DNA from: Paragyromitra xinjiangensis
Taxonomy: Eukaryota; Ascomycota; Pezizomycetes; Pezizales; Discinaceae
DNA: 64,000 nt
Direction: 5' to 3'
NCBI GenBank assembly: GCA_038503065.1
Contig: JBCAMK010000019.1
Span: 1,364,001-1,428,000, forward strand
The notes beneath the pieces were generated by a model. It saw only the letters and a list, made by a program, of their open reading frames with translations. It made no database searches and was not told the origin of the DNA. Both the position numbers and the translations under genes were made by a program. How positions within the stretch are numbered: position 1 is the first letter of the stretch; each line of letters begins with the position of its first letter. Positions 11,421-22,100 of the stretch are shown here, piece by piece.

Positions 11421-12161
11421 TCACAAATGCTCTCGAGTCTTCGCGCTCTCGCACTCATCGAGAAAAGCCTGCTCCTTATCGCTACCAACTAACCAGAACT
11501 TTTGCCACGCATACCATTGCGTCTCTCGGACCGTAATCCCAGTCCATTTCGCCCCCTGATAGTAGTTCTGCGTCCCATGTTGCGGCTTACCATCACGAAA
11601 CATTATTTGCATAAAGTTGTAGAATTCAAGATTCTGTGGCTGAAATGGTGGTGAGTGTGCATCAACTTTCAATAAATACGTGTCGAAGATATCAACAAGT
11701 TTCATATCCCCCGATATCATGATTGGAAGATATTCGCTGCACCCAGGGATGTTGTAAAGATCAATAGGACCACCAAGCCAGAAATAGCACGTAAACAAAT
11801 TGTTACCGTTCGGCATGTTTGGATTAATGTGATATTCGTAGGGCGAAGCTAGCGGAGATGGGAGCCCATGTTGGAAGTAAGTATTTGGCATGTACTGCTC
11901 ATTATGGGTTTCTGACATTCCTTGATTTTCGTAAATTTGCCCCCATTCAGATTGATACTGGTGGAGTAAGGGCCCTGGTAGCATCTGATGCTGATACAGC
12001 TGTCCCCATTCTGCTTGTGGTAACACTTGGTTCTGGACACGATAGGTGCCAGACATCTCAGCAAGTTCCTCTTCAATCTCATCCCACATATGTGTCTCCC
12101 ATAAGCAAAACTCTTCAAGGGGTTTTGTGTCTAGGACTTCTAGTATGTGTGTTTGTGACAT
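11421..12161 (-). CDS. Unrecognised 246-residue protein with FCLW...IEEELAE motif
   Basis: Single open frame from an ATG to a stop. I do not recognise the family. Near the N-terminus it carries EEFCLWETHMWDEIEEELAE followed by a TYRVQ run. A very similar arrangement begins the next minus-strand gene (13120-13611), which suggests paralogy or a shared short motif. The middle is rich in Gln, Tyr, Asn, Met and Pro, and contains an internal duplication (EWGQLYQHQ and EWGQIYENQ about 20 residues apart). The C-terminal third looks globular, with DMKLVDIFDTYLL and TQWYAWQKFWLVG. No signal peptide or membrane segment is visible. Function is unknown. Confidence 0.55.
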   Translation of the reverse strand: MSQTHILEVLDTKPLEEFCLWETHMWDEIEEELAEMSGTYRVQNQVLPQAEWGQLYQHQMLPGPLLHQYQSEWGQIYENQGMSETHNEQYMPNTYFQHGLPSPLASPYEYHINPNMPNGNNLFTCYFWLGGPIDLYNIPGCSEYLPIMISGDMKLVDIFDTYLLKVDAHSPPFQPQNLEFYNFMQIMFRDGKPQHGTQNYYQGAKWTGITVRETQWYAWQKFWLVGSDKEQAFLDECESAKTREHL

Positions 12162-13119
12162 TCTGCCACTGCTAGAGCCTGCCGAACCCGTTGCTAGTTG
12201 GTATTGTTGTAGTGGGTTGCTATTCCTACACAGATTACGAGATGAGTTCCTGCAGTCTGAGCAGTGGGTAGCAAAGCCTTAGATGGAGTAATAGCAAGAC
12301 AAGCTCTGGTTCGGGACGATGAAGTGAGATGAACCCAAGCTGGATGGGTTTGATGCTAGCTGTGTGAATATCAAGAAAAACAGAAGATTATGAAAATCAG
12401 CAAGGTGAAAAGCAATCATGGTAGTGGATAACAAAGATTGGGGTGGGTGAGGTCCTAGATCACGAGGATAAGAAATCAAGATGGGGTGTTTTTTCCCCTC
12501 CACAGATGGCAGAACTAGATCAGCTGAACATAACAATCATGATAACTGGTTATTACTGACTAGAACCCTCCCAGTCCACTCAGGTTTTTAAATCGCCCTC
12601 AATCGTTCAAAGAAGTTATGAGGCCTAGAAAAATATCAGGACATCTGGCCAACGTTAAGAACAAGATTCCCACACGTTTTTTTTAGAATGCCACGACCGG
12701 GAGGGCTAAGAATTGCCAAGTCACGAGTGATAAGGTATGATACATCGAGTTTCCTGCTTGTATGAAATCTCGCTTAGAGTAACCTCCGAGGGCCTAGTTC
12801 GCAAATATGTATGGAACTCCCAGTTGACTTTGCGATAACCTCCAACGAAACTGAAGAAAGCCGAAGCGAACGCGATTCCGAGGAGATGAGCTTGGTATAC
12901 CGAGTTTCCAATCAAGGCAATATCAGTCAAGTTCTAAAACTGGTGTATCGGATAAAGTCGGAAACTATTTAAGATAAAGGTATGATATCAGATAGTGATT
13001 ATGAGGCTGCAAATTCTCCGTGGGGGACTAATTAGTTCTAGATCTATTTACATGATATCTAATTAAGCACATTACCCGTTTAAACTAGGCCTAGTACAAA
13101 ATTTCCAGCTCCTTTCTCT
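12162..13119. other. Intergenic region between the two motif-sharing genes
   Basis: About 1 kb that probably holds the promoter of the 246-residue gene and the 3' UTR of the next one. The short ORFs here, such as 12279-12536 and 12721-12930 on the minus strand, have no recognised features. I see no repeat or RNA gene. Confidence 0.4.
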
Positions 13120-13611
13120 TCACTCGTTCCCAAAATCTCTACGGAAGCAGCGCGATTTTGCGAAAGTAGAATTCTGTGGTGGTCTTGCAAAACAGGCACG
13201 CAATTTGGCCTTCCTTCTTCGTGCTGCTGGATTCCATGAACACTTCCGACTCATTGAGGCAGAGTAGTTTGCCTGAACGAAACAAGGAGCATCGGCTGAT
13301 AGGACTGATGAATTAATCGGATTCGAGACCACCATTTTCTCTCCTTTGTGCTCCGAACCCACCTCTAAAGGGTGATTCTCGAGGAGCGTTTTTAGTTTGA
13401 ACTCATCTATTGGATTGGTCTGTTCTCGGCCCGAGGGTACTTCGATTGGAGGAGTCATTGTCCCACAGTAGTCATTTAATACAGCTTTTCTCATAGCATC
13501 ATATTGCACACGGACTGTTGGAGCAACCTCGGCAAGTTCTTCTTCAATCCCGTACCATTCGTCCCATAGGCAGAAGCTCTCCCGGTCGTGCTCATCCGGC
13601 ATTCTGTTCAT
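13120..13611 (-). CDS. Unrecognised gene sharing the FCLW...IEEELAE motif, possibly truncated
   Basis: The frame opens at an ATG and the first 30 residues include ESFCLWDEWYGIEEELAE followed by TVRVQ. This matches the N-terminus of the 246-residue protein 1 kb away at both protein and DNA level. After about residue 110 the two proteins no longer resemble each other. The last 45 residues here are Arg/Lys/Ser-rich and may be out of frame. A second frame over the same bases reads VFMESSSTKKEGQIACLF, so an unmodelled intron or a frameshift near 13250 is possible. It is either a diverged tandem paralogue or a decaying copy. Confidence 0.4.
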   Translation of the reverse strand: MNRMPDEHDRESFCLWDEWYGIEEELAEVAPTVRVQYDAMRKAVLNDYCGTMTPPIEVPSGREQTNPIDEFKLKTLLENHPLEVGSEHKGEKMVVSNPINSSVLSADAPCFVQANYSASMSRKCSWNPAARRRKAKLRACFARPPQNSTFAKSRCFRRDFGNE

Positions 13612-14632
13612 AAAACGATTAAAATGAGGGTTTGACTAAGAGGATGCAGCAGAAGAACCCATTTTTCGATGGTTTTCAGATGAAGGTGGAATAACTCACT
13701 ATGTCTGCTGGAAGAGGTGGGGCTTTGGAGGTTAACCAATTTTGACCCCGTCACAATGATGGACAAAGAAAATTGGGGTAGAAAGGCAGAAAGACAGGCA
13801 GGGAGGGGGGGGAGATATAAAACAAGAACCACCACTGGTGTCGAGGTTCATACAGTCGCCCCAGTTGGCCAACCGGCCATTCGACGAAATTACTCCGCTG
13901 ACGAAAAGACATGGGCACCAAGCGAAATTGGCGAGTAACTACATAAGAAAATTTCAAACTCAGACCTATATGTAACTATCCCCAGAGATTTCCTGTCACT
14001 GATCCTACACTAATCCTACACCAAAGGGATACCGGGCCAGTTAGCAATGCAACATTCACCTACAACGCTGTTCACCAGCCGACCAATTTCGTAGGGTGAC
14101 CAAAGATAGGATTGGTATTCGTCCCACCCGGTCGAGAAATAAAGAAATTCGAAAATTATCTGGAAGCCCTCTACTGAGATAGCCGGCACAGGACTAACAT
14201 GAAATGGAAGGTTCGCAAGGCTGACTATTATTGATACCGCGGGCGTGAACGAGGCCTTAGGCTCCGGATGTCCACGCAAGAAACCAAAACCTTAAAGCCT
14301 AAAAAAGAGATGCATTGGTGATGATGGTTTGCACAAGAGGCTTGAAGGCTGGATCCATAACCTTAAGTACGCTATGAAATGCTGTCACATAACACTAAGC
14401 CCAAGGTTAGGGAAACCGTCAGGAGACACTCACGCCTCCTGTCACTATTGATGGACTCCTTGACGCCCCCACAATTTTTTTCGCGGTGCGCATTTGCGAA
14501 GCAAACTCAACTTTCCCCCATAGCCCGAACAGACGGCTTTCCTTCTGCCCTTCCCAAGAAATGTGATGCTTCTCCTACACAAATAATACATAAGGGCTTG
14601 GTATATCCACTAACGGCTTTGCTCGTAGAGTA
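13612..14632. other. Intergenic region, no supportable gene
   Basis: Holds several overlapping short ORFs on both strands (for example 13717-13938 plus and 14016-14279 minus) with no recognised motif or splice chain. It probably contains the promoter of the 13.1-13.6 kb gene. Confidence 0.35.
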
Positions 14633-15063
14633 TTGTCCATGATCAAAAGTTTGCATGTTTTTGAGTTAGCAGCCGAATGGAACTCTAAATTGAAAGTCCA
14701 CCGATTCTGGGGGGAAGAAATCGAAAAGATACTAAAGAATACCTCTCCACTTAAAGTGCGATTAACCTCTCCTAGAGTCATGGAAGGTTGTATGAATTCG
14801 AAGACCTACGTACAGACCGCAAGAACTGGCTGGAGCTTGCAACCATGCACACTTCAAGAATCTACTTTTAACCACACATTCCTCCCATCTGTGCCATCTA
14901 GGAAGGGCTTTTAGTAGTTTTTGAGAATATAACTAGAATCAACAAAGTAAGATATTTTTTTCTATTTTTTTCAATCTTTTCCCTCTAGAATTGGTGGACT
15001 TTCAATTTGGAGTTCTACTCGGTCGCTAACTCAAAAACACGCAAACTTTTAATCACGAACAAA
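14633..15063. mobile_element. Inverted-repeat element, arms of about 90 bp
   Basis: The left arm 14633-14723 and right arm 14971-15063 are inverted copies with scattered, mostly transition, differences. Shared blocks are AAAAGTTTGC, GTTTTTGAGTTAGC and AAATTGAAAGTCCACC. The whole is about 431 bp with no transposase frame. The sub-terminal string TTTGC-TGTTTTTGAG resembles the ends of the 9331-9598 element (TTGCGGTTTTTGAGG), so the two may belong to related families. Target duplication is not clear. It lies just downstream of the 818-residue gene. Confidence 0.7.
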
Positions 15064-15291
15064 CCACTTGGGTGAAAACTTGATAGCTATAGATGACTCC
15101 TATTTTCCAAGACTTTCATGGCCGGAACACCCAAAGCTCTATCCTCAGCTAATGCTAAGAAGCTGATGATAATGAATTCATTAAGTACACCCAACCACCC
15201 GGGTTATGGTACAACCAATGCTAGGAAAACTATTAGCCCAATTGCAAGAAGTCAGATGAAAAGCCAAATCAGCTCGTGGGTCAACCTTACC

Positions 15292-17748
15292 TCAGCACAC
15301 AGCCACAAAAGTTCCATTCGGAAACCAAGGGAGGCAATATTCCAACTGTTCCGATGAACAAATATAGTGAGGCCTATTTTTCGATCTACCCGAAAGTCCC
15401 TGGAGATCAAACCAACTATCCTGCTTCACTGGCTCCGAATGAGGCCAATACACCAGTGCTAAAAGCCGTGCACAAGAGTTCCCTTGCATCATAACCAGCG
15501 TTATAAGATCCTTACTCTCAACCGGCTCCAAGCGTCTCCTCGACGTAATATCGGGTCCACTAGTCAGGAAACGCTCCAAGTTTATAGCTTTAAGTGGCAC
15601 CTGGCGCGGATAACGGGGCTGCTCCAATAGGCCCAGTGTCCTATCACTTAAAGGAAGTCCGTGCAATTTCCCAAACTGATCGATATACTGGATAGCCAAA
15701 ACGGCCCTCAATATTCGATGCGGACAGAGCAGCACATCAACCAGGATGTCAGAGCAATGACGGCCAGTCAATGACCAAGCCAGGGAGACAGTATCTGATC
15801 TTTCGGTAACGTAGAGGCTTCTCTCCAAAGGAGTCTGTGTGGGATCGTTGATGCTGTCCATTAAGGTTTCAAACTTAGGGTTGTGTTCGCATTTGCTGAA
15901 TTTCAGAAGCTCAGAGGAAATCTTGAATCCTTGATTTTCTTCGTCGCTTGAATCAATGGATTGCAAAAGGGAAGTTGCTTGCTGGTTCAGAAAGATTCCC
16001 CCTTGGCCCACAAACGTAATGGCTACATTACTTATCTCTCGATCTGGTTCAAGAAGAGTGCTCATAGCGACGAACGTACCCCCGTTGGTAACCCCGGCGG
16101 TATTCGCGTTTGATGAGTGGTTGGCATCCAAACGACCCCCAATAATCTCAAAAGTCATCTCTTGAACAGCCGAAAACTGTAATACGTAACCCCTCATTGC
16201 TAAACCCCTCATTGCTAAACCTGTTTGAGCTATACGCCACATAGATCCAAAAGCCGAGAATGTTCCATCTGATCTCTCGATGAGTTGATATGCAGCTCTA
16301 CCGTCAATGCTAATTTCATGTTGGTCAATTGGCTGCGCAAAGGCGAGTACTGTCCAAAGCGCCAGCACCCTCCTAATTGTTTCAAGACAATATTTTGACC
16401 AAGCTGGGAGGGAATAAACACCCTTATCCCTGGGTTTCTGGTCATCCGGAACTCCTTGTGCATAGGATGCGTAAATTTCCTCGAACGCTAGCGCAAAAGG
16501 GGTGCCAAATAGAAGCCGTTCTTCCAGCGTTTCCCGCCCACGTCCGATTCTAGCCGCGCCGTGATACGCTTCTGATTCTGATTCCGCCTCCCATAAATCC
16601 AAATCGTGGGAACCCGCTCCAAGCATCACAAGTGCAGCTCTTGTGCCGTTTTTTGTGAACAGATACTGCTCCGTGCTTGGCCCTGGTACTAACCATAGGG
16701 CAGGTTGTCGAGAAAGGTAGTATGCCGCTTTACCAATACATTGCATGATTTCACCTTGTTGACTCGACCCATGGAAAAACCCCTCAAGAATCTTATCCAC
16801 GACCACCTTGGGAGAGATCCTAAACGAGCTCTGCAGACGTGCTTCCTGGCGTTCTAGATTCAATTCGATCCCCTTAACAGCTGATCTAAGAAGTTGATAA
16901 TCTTTACTATCACTGCTTGGCGAAGGGGACTGTGGATTCCAATTACTTTGATCTAGTGTCTCAACCACCAAACGAAGGCGACCGCGCCTCCCATATATGG
17001 CGCAATGCTTCGGAGGCTGTTCCCAGATGACTTGAGAATCAACTTCATAAGAAACCCCTAAACCAACTACCTTCGAGGCGAATGTTGCAATCCAAACAGG
17101 GCTGGGCTTTTGTGGCGATTTAAATTTAATGATAGCATCCTGGCCCGACTGCATAGTCGTTATTGAATGGATAACCGTGGCCAGATCCTGAGCAGTAGGA
17201 GGGGCGGTGAGGCTTTTTAAATACGGTGAATGTGGTCCAATAGCTTCTCTATGCAGCTTCTCGATCCCCCATATAATACGACCGATCTCAGGATCGATTG
17301 GACAGGCTGCAATCTCGTTACTCAGAGCCTGGAGCTGGCTAGTGGATGGTATCGAAATGTCAGGTGGTCTTTGAAAGAAGCGTAACCACTCTGATAGCAC
17401 TCTGGCGGTGAAATTGGCCGGGAAGGAAGCACGGAGAGTCATGGCGGTCGCGGCGAAGGCTACTCCGCCTCTCGTCTTTGCGAGCAGAGAAGGTATTAGA
17501 GATATACCGGTTCCGATGTAAAGAATATCAGCCGAAAGACCAAATTTTTTCACCCTGATAAGACTTTTCTCGACAGTATCGAGGTAATCGCTCCGTAGGT
17601 TTAGATACTGGCCGTAGAATTTGACGAGCTCGATGGTGTACTGATCTACCCCAGCTTGCGCCAGTCGACTCATCAAAGTAATTGGAGTGGATATTGTCGT
17701 CGAAGTCAAAGAGACCCAGTCAACCGAGCCGTTTTGGGCGAAAGCCAT
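15292..17748 (-). CDS. Unrecognised 818-residue protein, single exon
   Basis: A long intronless frame of 819 codons. I chose the ATG at 17748 (MAFAQNGSVDWVS, context GCGCGATGGC), since the frame upstream to 17832 has no ATG. The N-terminal 150 residues look helical, with LYIGTGISLIPSLLAKTRGG and VAFAATAMTLRASFPANF. These are moderately hydrophobic but not clear membrane spans. The rest is globular and lacks a motif I can name. A 15-bp tandem duplication at 16190-16219 gives a repeated LAMRG. Its length and clean frame make a real gene very likely. The 3' end lies 0.2 kb from an inverted-repeat element. Function is unknown; large uncharacterised fungal proteins of this type are common. Confidence 0.75.
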   Translation of the reverse strand: MAFAQNGSVDWVSLTSTTISTPITLMSRLAQAGVDQYTIELVKFYGQYLNLRSDYLDTVEKSLIRVKKFGLSADILYIGTGISLIPSLLAKTRGGVAFAATAMTLRASFPANFTARVLSEWLRFFQRPPDISIPSTSQLQALSNEIAACPIDPEIGRIIWGIEKLHREAIGPHSPYLKSLTAPPTAQDLATVIHSITTMQSGQDAIIKFKSPQKPSPVWIATFASKVVGLGVSYEVDSQVIWEQPPKHCAIYGRRGRLRLVVETLDQSNWNPQSPSPSSDSKDYQLLRSAVKGIELNLERQEARLQSSFRISPKVVVDKILEGFFHGSSQQGEIMQCIGKAAYYLSRQPALWLVPGPSTEQYLFTKNGTRAALVMLGAGSHDLDLWEAESESEAYHGAARIGRGRETLEERLLFGTPFALAFEEIYASYAQGVPDDQKPRDKGVYSLPAWSKYCLETIRRVLALWTVLAFAQPIDQHEISIDGRAAYQLIERSDGTFSAFGSMWRIAQTGLAMRGLAMRGYVLQFSAVQEMTFEIIGGRLDANHSSNANTAGVTNGGTFVAMSTLLEPDREISNVAITFVGQGGIFLNQQATSLLQSIDSSDEENQGFKISSELLKFSKCEHNPKFETLMDSINDPTQTPLERSLYVTERSDTVSLAWSLTGRHCSDILVDVLLCPHRILRAVLAIQYIDQFGKLHGLPLSDRTLGLLEQPRYPRQVPLKAINLERFLTSGPDITSRRRLEPVESKDLITLVMMQGNSCARLLALVYWPHSEPVKQDSWFDLQGLSGRSKNRPHYICSSEQLEYCLPWFPNGTFVAVC

Positions 17749-19175
17749 CGCGCTGATCAAAGTCTGCAACTTTCCTAATCGATCTAGAAAATTGTTACTA
17801 AGTACAAGGATTAGAGAAAACACCAAAAACACCAGGTAGACGTTTAAGGGAATATCCTACTAGAATTCAACAGAAATCGTGATGTATCGTTAACTTGAGG
17901 ATGTGGAAAAAACGCTGGAGAGAACTTTTCGTCCTTGATATATGGTGGACGAAGTGATTAACGTGTACCGAATCTTCAAAAAGTTATAAAAATTAATATA
18001 TACCAGACAAACCCTTTGGTAAGCGACCATTTTTTGTAAATGGTTGGTTGCAGTTCATTTCCTGACTATGTTTTCATTATGATAACAATTAAAATCATTG
18101 ATTTTGTATGGGAATTTCCGGAAAAAGAAGAAAATGCAACATTATGAGGTCTCAGCTGACGATATCTGAGCCCAAAAAAAAGTAAAAAAATCCTCGAACC
18201 ACATTAAGCTGCCCATAGAGTGCCCCTGGGGGGCCTAACTCATAGAAAGCACCCAATAACACTCAGGCCCCGGTTGCATTATAGGCCATCATATAGGCAC
18301 ACATTAATCGCTTCGTGGACTATAGGTGTATGGACTCATGTGCTTGTAGGCTGAGAAACTCTTGGTGCGGAGCTCCGCATAGCTATAGCTACACTTTCTT
18401 CCCGTGGATGCAGCGTGCTGGAGAGGCTGGCGTAATACAACATCTAGATCAGACCAATGATTTATGAACCCAGCCCAACCAGTCCAGAGCCTGATCCTGT
18501 TGGGGATCGCATGCTATGAACGAACTTCTATACACGTACTCATGATCATGCGCCAGAAAATATAGGTGGTGGATTCGTATCGCGAATCGAGTAACTTGAG
18601 TCCGTAAGACTACATGTATGGCTAGGCTGGCTCGCAGCTCGGATCTCACGCCGTTTGGTAGTGTCTCTAAGGGTGTCTTAGCAATAGGCTTTGATATTGC
18701 ACTGGGTTTTCTCCAGGAACTGTGTCTAGAGGACCGCTGAGTTTTACTGGTTGGGCCGGATGGCTCTATTCATGGCATTGGGATGCTGGCAACATGAGTA
18801 GGGGCTTCTCTCCAAGCCGAAACAAGCTTGTATGCCAATCATGCAGCACCGGGTAGTAAGGACACTGGATAGTAAGGAAGTGATCTGATTGCTCAAGCAT
18901 CTGAAATGGTCAATAAGATAGTAAACAACTACTAAAAAGTATTCATCGAACTATGAACTACCGCGAAAAGAAATCCCCAAAACCTAGGTAAATAACCACC
19001 ATACCTATTCCTATTGAGTGTTCCAGAAAAACCCCGCTAAGTTGGACTGTATCGTACTATCTCGCCAGCAAGGAACAGTGGCTGAGCGACTGTGCAGCAG
19101 TAGCGAAGTCACTCAGCTTTGTTCATTGTTGGTGAGATGATACGACACATATAGAATAACCAACTTTAGAAAAAA
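17749..19175. other. Intergenic region between the 818-residue gene and the helicase gene
   Basis: Contains the promoter side of the 818-residue gene and the 3' side of the helicase gene. No supportable coding frame is present. The only structure seen is the imperfect hairpin near 19.05-19.15 kb, listed separately. Confidence 0.45.
19049..19146. repeat. Imperfect inverted repeat (hairpin) 30 bp beyond the helicase stop
   Basis: The arms 19049-19091 and 19107-19146 pair over about 40 bp with mismatches and one small indel, around a 15-base loop. The left arm includes CTATCTCGCCAGCAAGGAAC and the right arm GTTCATTGTTGGTGAGATGA. It lies just past the helicase stop at 19176, probably in its 3' UTR. 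It could be a small inverted-repeat element or a structured RNA. Confidence 0.55.
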
Positions 19176-22100
19176 TCAAGCCCACATCGCCCTATATTTC
19201 TGATCAAATGTCGCCTTCAGCATCTGGAACCCCGTCAAGACATTTCCCAACCCAGCCCCATTAACTTCAAAATCTACCTCGGTTTCATCTTCGGACGAAC
19301 CCCCCCACTCACTCTCCTCATCCGAATCATCCGAATCATCTACTGCCACAAGCGTTTCATCATCCGTATCTAGCTCTTCCATATCCCCAAGTCCAACGAC
19401 ATCGAAAGAATCATCATCATCCTCACAAGCCATGAAGTTCGTTAAACTAGTGACAATAGTAGCTAACACTAAACTGAAGCCATTGAAAGCAAACCAAACA
19501 TCACTGCGTCGAATTTCATTCTGCCTTATGAGTGTTTTGACCTCTCCATGGCGGTAAAAGTCGAGAAGATATGAGTTGAGTGTGACATCCTCTCCGGTGT
19601 TGACATACGGCACAGCTGCCTTTTCGAGGAAGATCCCAGCGCGGGCCGAATCAGTGAGGTCAGAGATAGAAGTGAATGTGTCACCGAGGCCAGAGAGCGC
19701 GACGAAAGATGATCTGGCCATAACAGGTGGAAGGGGGGCTATTGGCGTATCATCCTGTGATACCACGGAAGATGGCTGCCCGCATACCGAGCGGCTGAAA
19801 GGCAATATATTGTCCGTGATATCACTGCAGTGCTCTGCAGAAAACGTCTTAACGTAGTTTGTATAAATCTGAAGAGTCTCATTGTTATGTCTCTTCAAGA
19901 TTGCTGTAGCTCTACTAGGGAGAGGAGGTAGTTTTTTGACCGGACTTGTCTTCTTGCACGGAAGGCGGCCGAACAAATGCGCCATCACAAGCATGATATT
20001 CCGGCAAGTTCTCTGAGGCTTCGTTCTGATGTTAGCGCAAAGGGAATGGAAGAATCCAGAACGCAGGAGAGCGTGGAAAGCGAAACTACTATTCTCGGTA
20101 TAGTATAGGTGACCAGTAAGTCCGGCAAAGTTGAGCGGCTCGCCTCCAGGCCCTAGAAGTCTCTGCCGACGGAGGTACTCGATAGAAAACCGGAGATGAT
20201 GTAGCACCTGCTCCTTAAAGGAGTCGCCTCCCAAGTACAGCCTTGGCTGTGAAAGAAGTCCATTGATTGCTCTTATGGCATGCTCTGAGTTGTTCGAGTC
20301 ATGGAGAAGGTTGAAGAGTCGAAGCACCAGCGAGGTTGTTATCGGAAAGTGTCCCATGAGAGAAGGAAGTTTAGAACTGATGAGCAAACGAGTCTTGTTT
20401 ATTGGGATACCAAGAAACACGACGTTTCCCAGGTTGTCAAACCCGCGCCTTCCAGCTCTCCCGGATGCTTGGCGGAAGTTCAGGGCTGTTAGCCATATAC
20501 TATCACCTGCAAAGACTACAGTCTTGCAAGGCATATTAATCCCTAGGGAAAGGGTTCCTATTCTAGAGTCAGACTTCGTCAAGTTCTTAGAGTATCGCTC
20601 GGATTAATTTATACTTACCAGTTGCAATGACAACGCGCAAGTAACCCTTTCTAAAAAGCATTTCAACCCTAAAACACCCTCACATATCAGCATCAAGAGT
20701 AGAAGTAAAGCGCATCAGTAATTCCGGGTTAGCATTTCAGGGTAGACCCACGTATGAAGATATACACCTGTAGAAAACTAATCGTCAGCAACCCTAGAGA
20801 CCACTTACAAAAACTATTCGCGGGAGACTTACGATTAAGCCCAGCATGGTGAACACCAATTCCACGTCTCAAGGCATGCAGTAAGTAACCCGGACACTTC
20901 GTGCTTAAAAATTTAAAATCATCCTTCAACTCTCCATCGCTGTATTTGCCCTTATCCGCAAATGAAAATTGGGGCAATGGATCCTTTGGATTGAAAGAAT
21001 CAAAGAAACTCGATCCCTCTGTTGCACGTTCCCGTGTCCTCTCTTCCTTTGAACCTTCTTCGTTTCTAGCAGCAGCTTTGGCTTGCTTTTTAGCTGCACG
21101 GGACTTTTTTGCCTCAACGTGTTCCGCCCACTTGCGGAGCATTGTTGCCCACTCGGGAGATGTTTTTCGCCATGAATCTTCGGCCTCCTTCAACTGCTCC
21201 CAGATACTGAAACACAGCTTTTCGCATATAGCACGATCGTAGGAGAAAAGGATAGCGGGAAGGGCATTTTTTCTGTTGAGCTCATCGAGCATAGGAAGGG
21301 CCTTTTTAAGGAGAATCGGGAGGCCACTGGCTACTTCGACCGCATCTTCAAGGGCCCTTTCATGCTTTTGGTCTTCATCAACTACTTCTTCTTCCTTTTT
21401 TAGACTTTCCTCGTGTAGATCATTTTGGCTAAACCCCGTGAGTCCCTCAACGAGCTGACCTCCCAATTCCCGAATGACGCGGTTGAAGGGTGAATGAGTT
21501 GAATCCATCCAAACCTTAAGTTCACTTTTAAGTTCAGCTTCCCATCTAATCATATCCACCTTAGCAATCACGGGAGACTTTGCAAAAAAGATTTCCGGGT
21601 TGAGATTCTTTTTGAGCTGGTATTCCCTCGTTGAATGCTTCTTCATGGCCTCATATAGAGACAAGCAGTCCCTAGGCTCCAAGGCGAGATCGTCCGGGAT
21701 TCCGCGAGAAGAATCAACCAAGGAGGCAATTGGGTGCATAGGAACAAAACGTTTTGAGCCTTCCAAATTCTCAAACATCGAACCCTCCCTCAGCCCAGTG
21801 AATTTGTATGCTTTCGGGTGGTTATAGAGAACTTTACGTAGATCAGAGTGTCTGTGGTGATGCTGTACCATCGTTAGTTTGGTACCCAGTGACTTCTGTG
21901 TAGATTGCATCCAGCTATTAAACTCTTCTGGATTTCCAACTGTTGCCGATAATGCAATTATAGGACACGGAGAGAGTAGTAATAGCTGTTCCCATACAAC
22001 GCCATCTTCTGCCTGGCCGATGCAGTGGATTTCGTCAAAGATGATACGCTTCACTCGTCTTGACCAGGAGTTTGCGTTGCTAGGGGAAAGAAGCATGATC

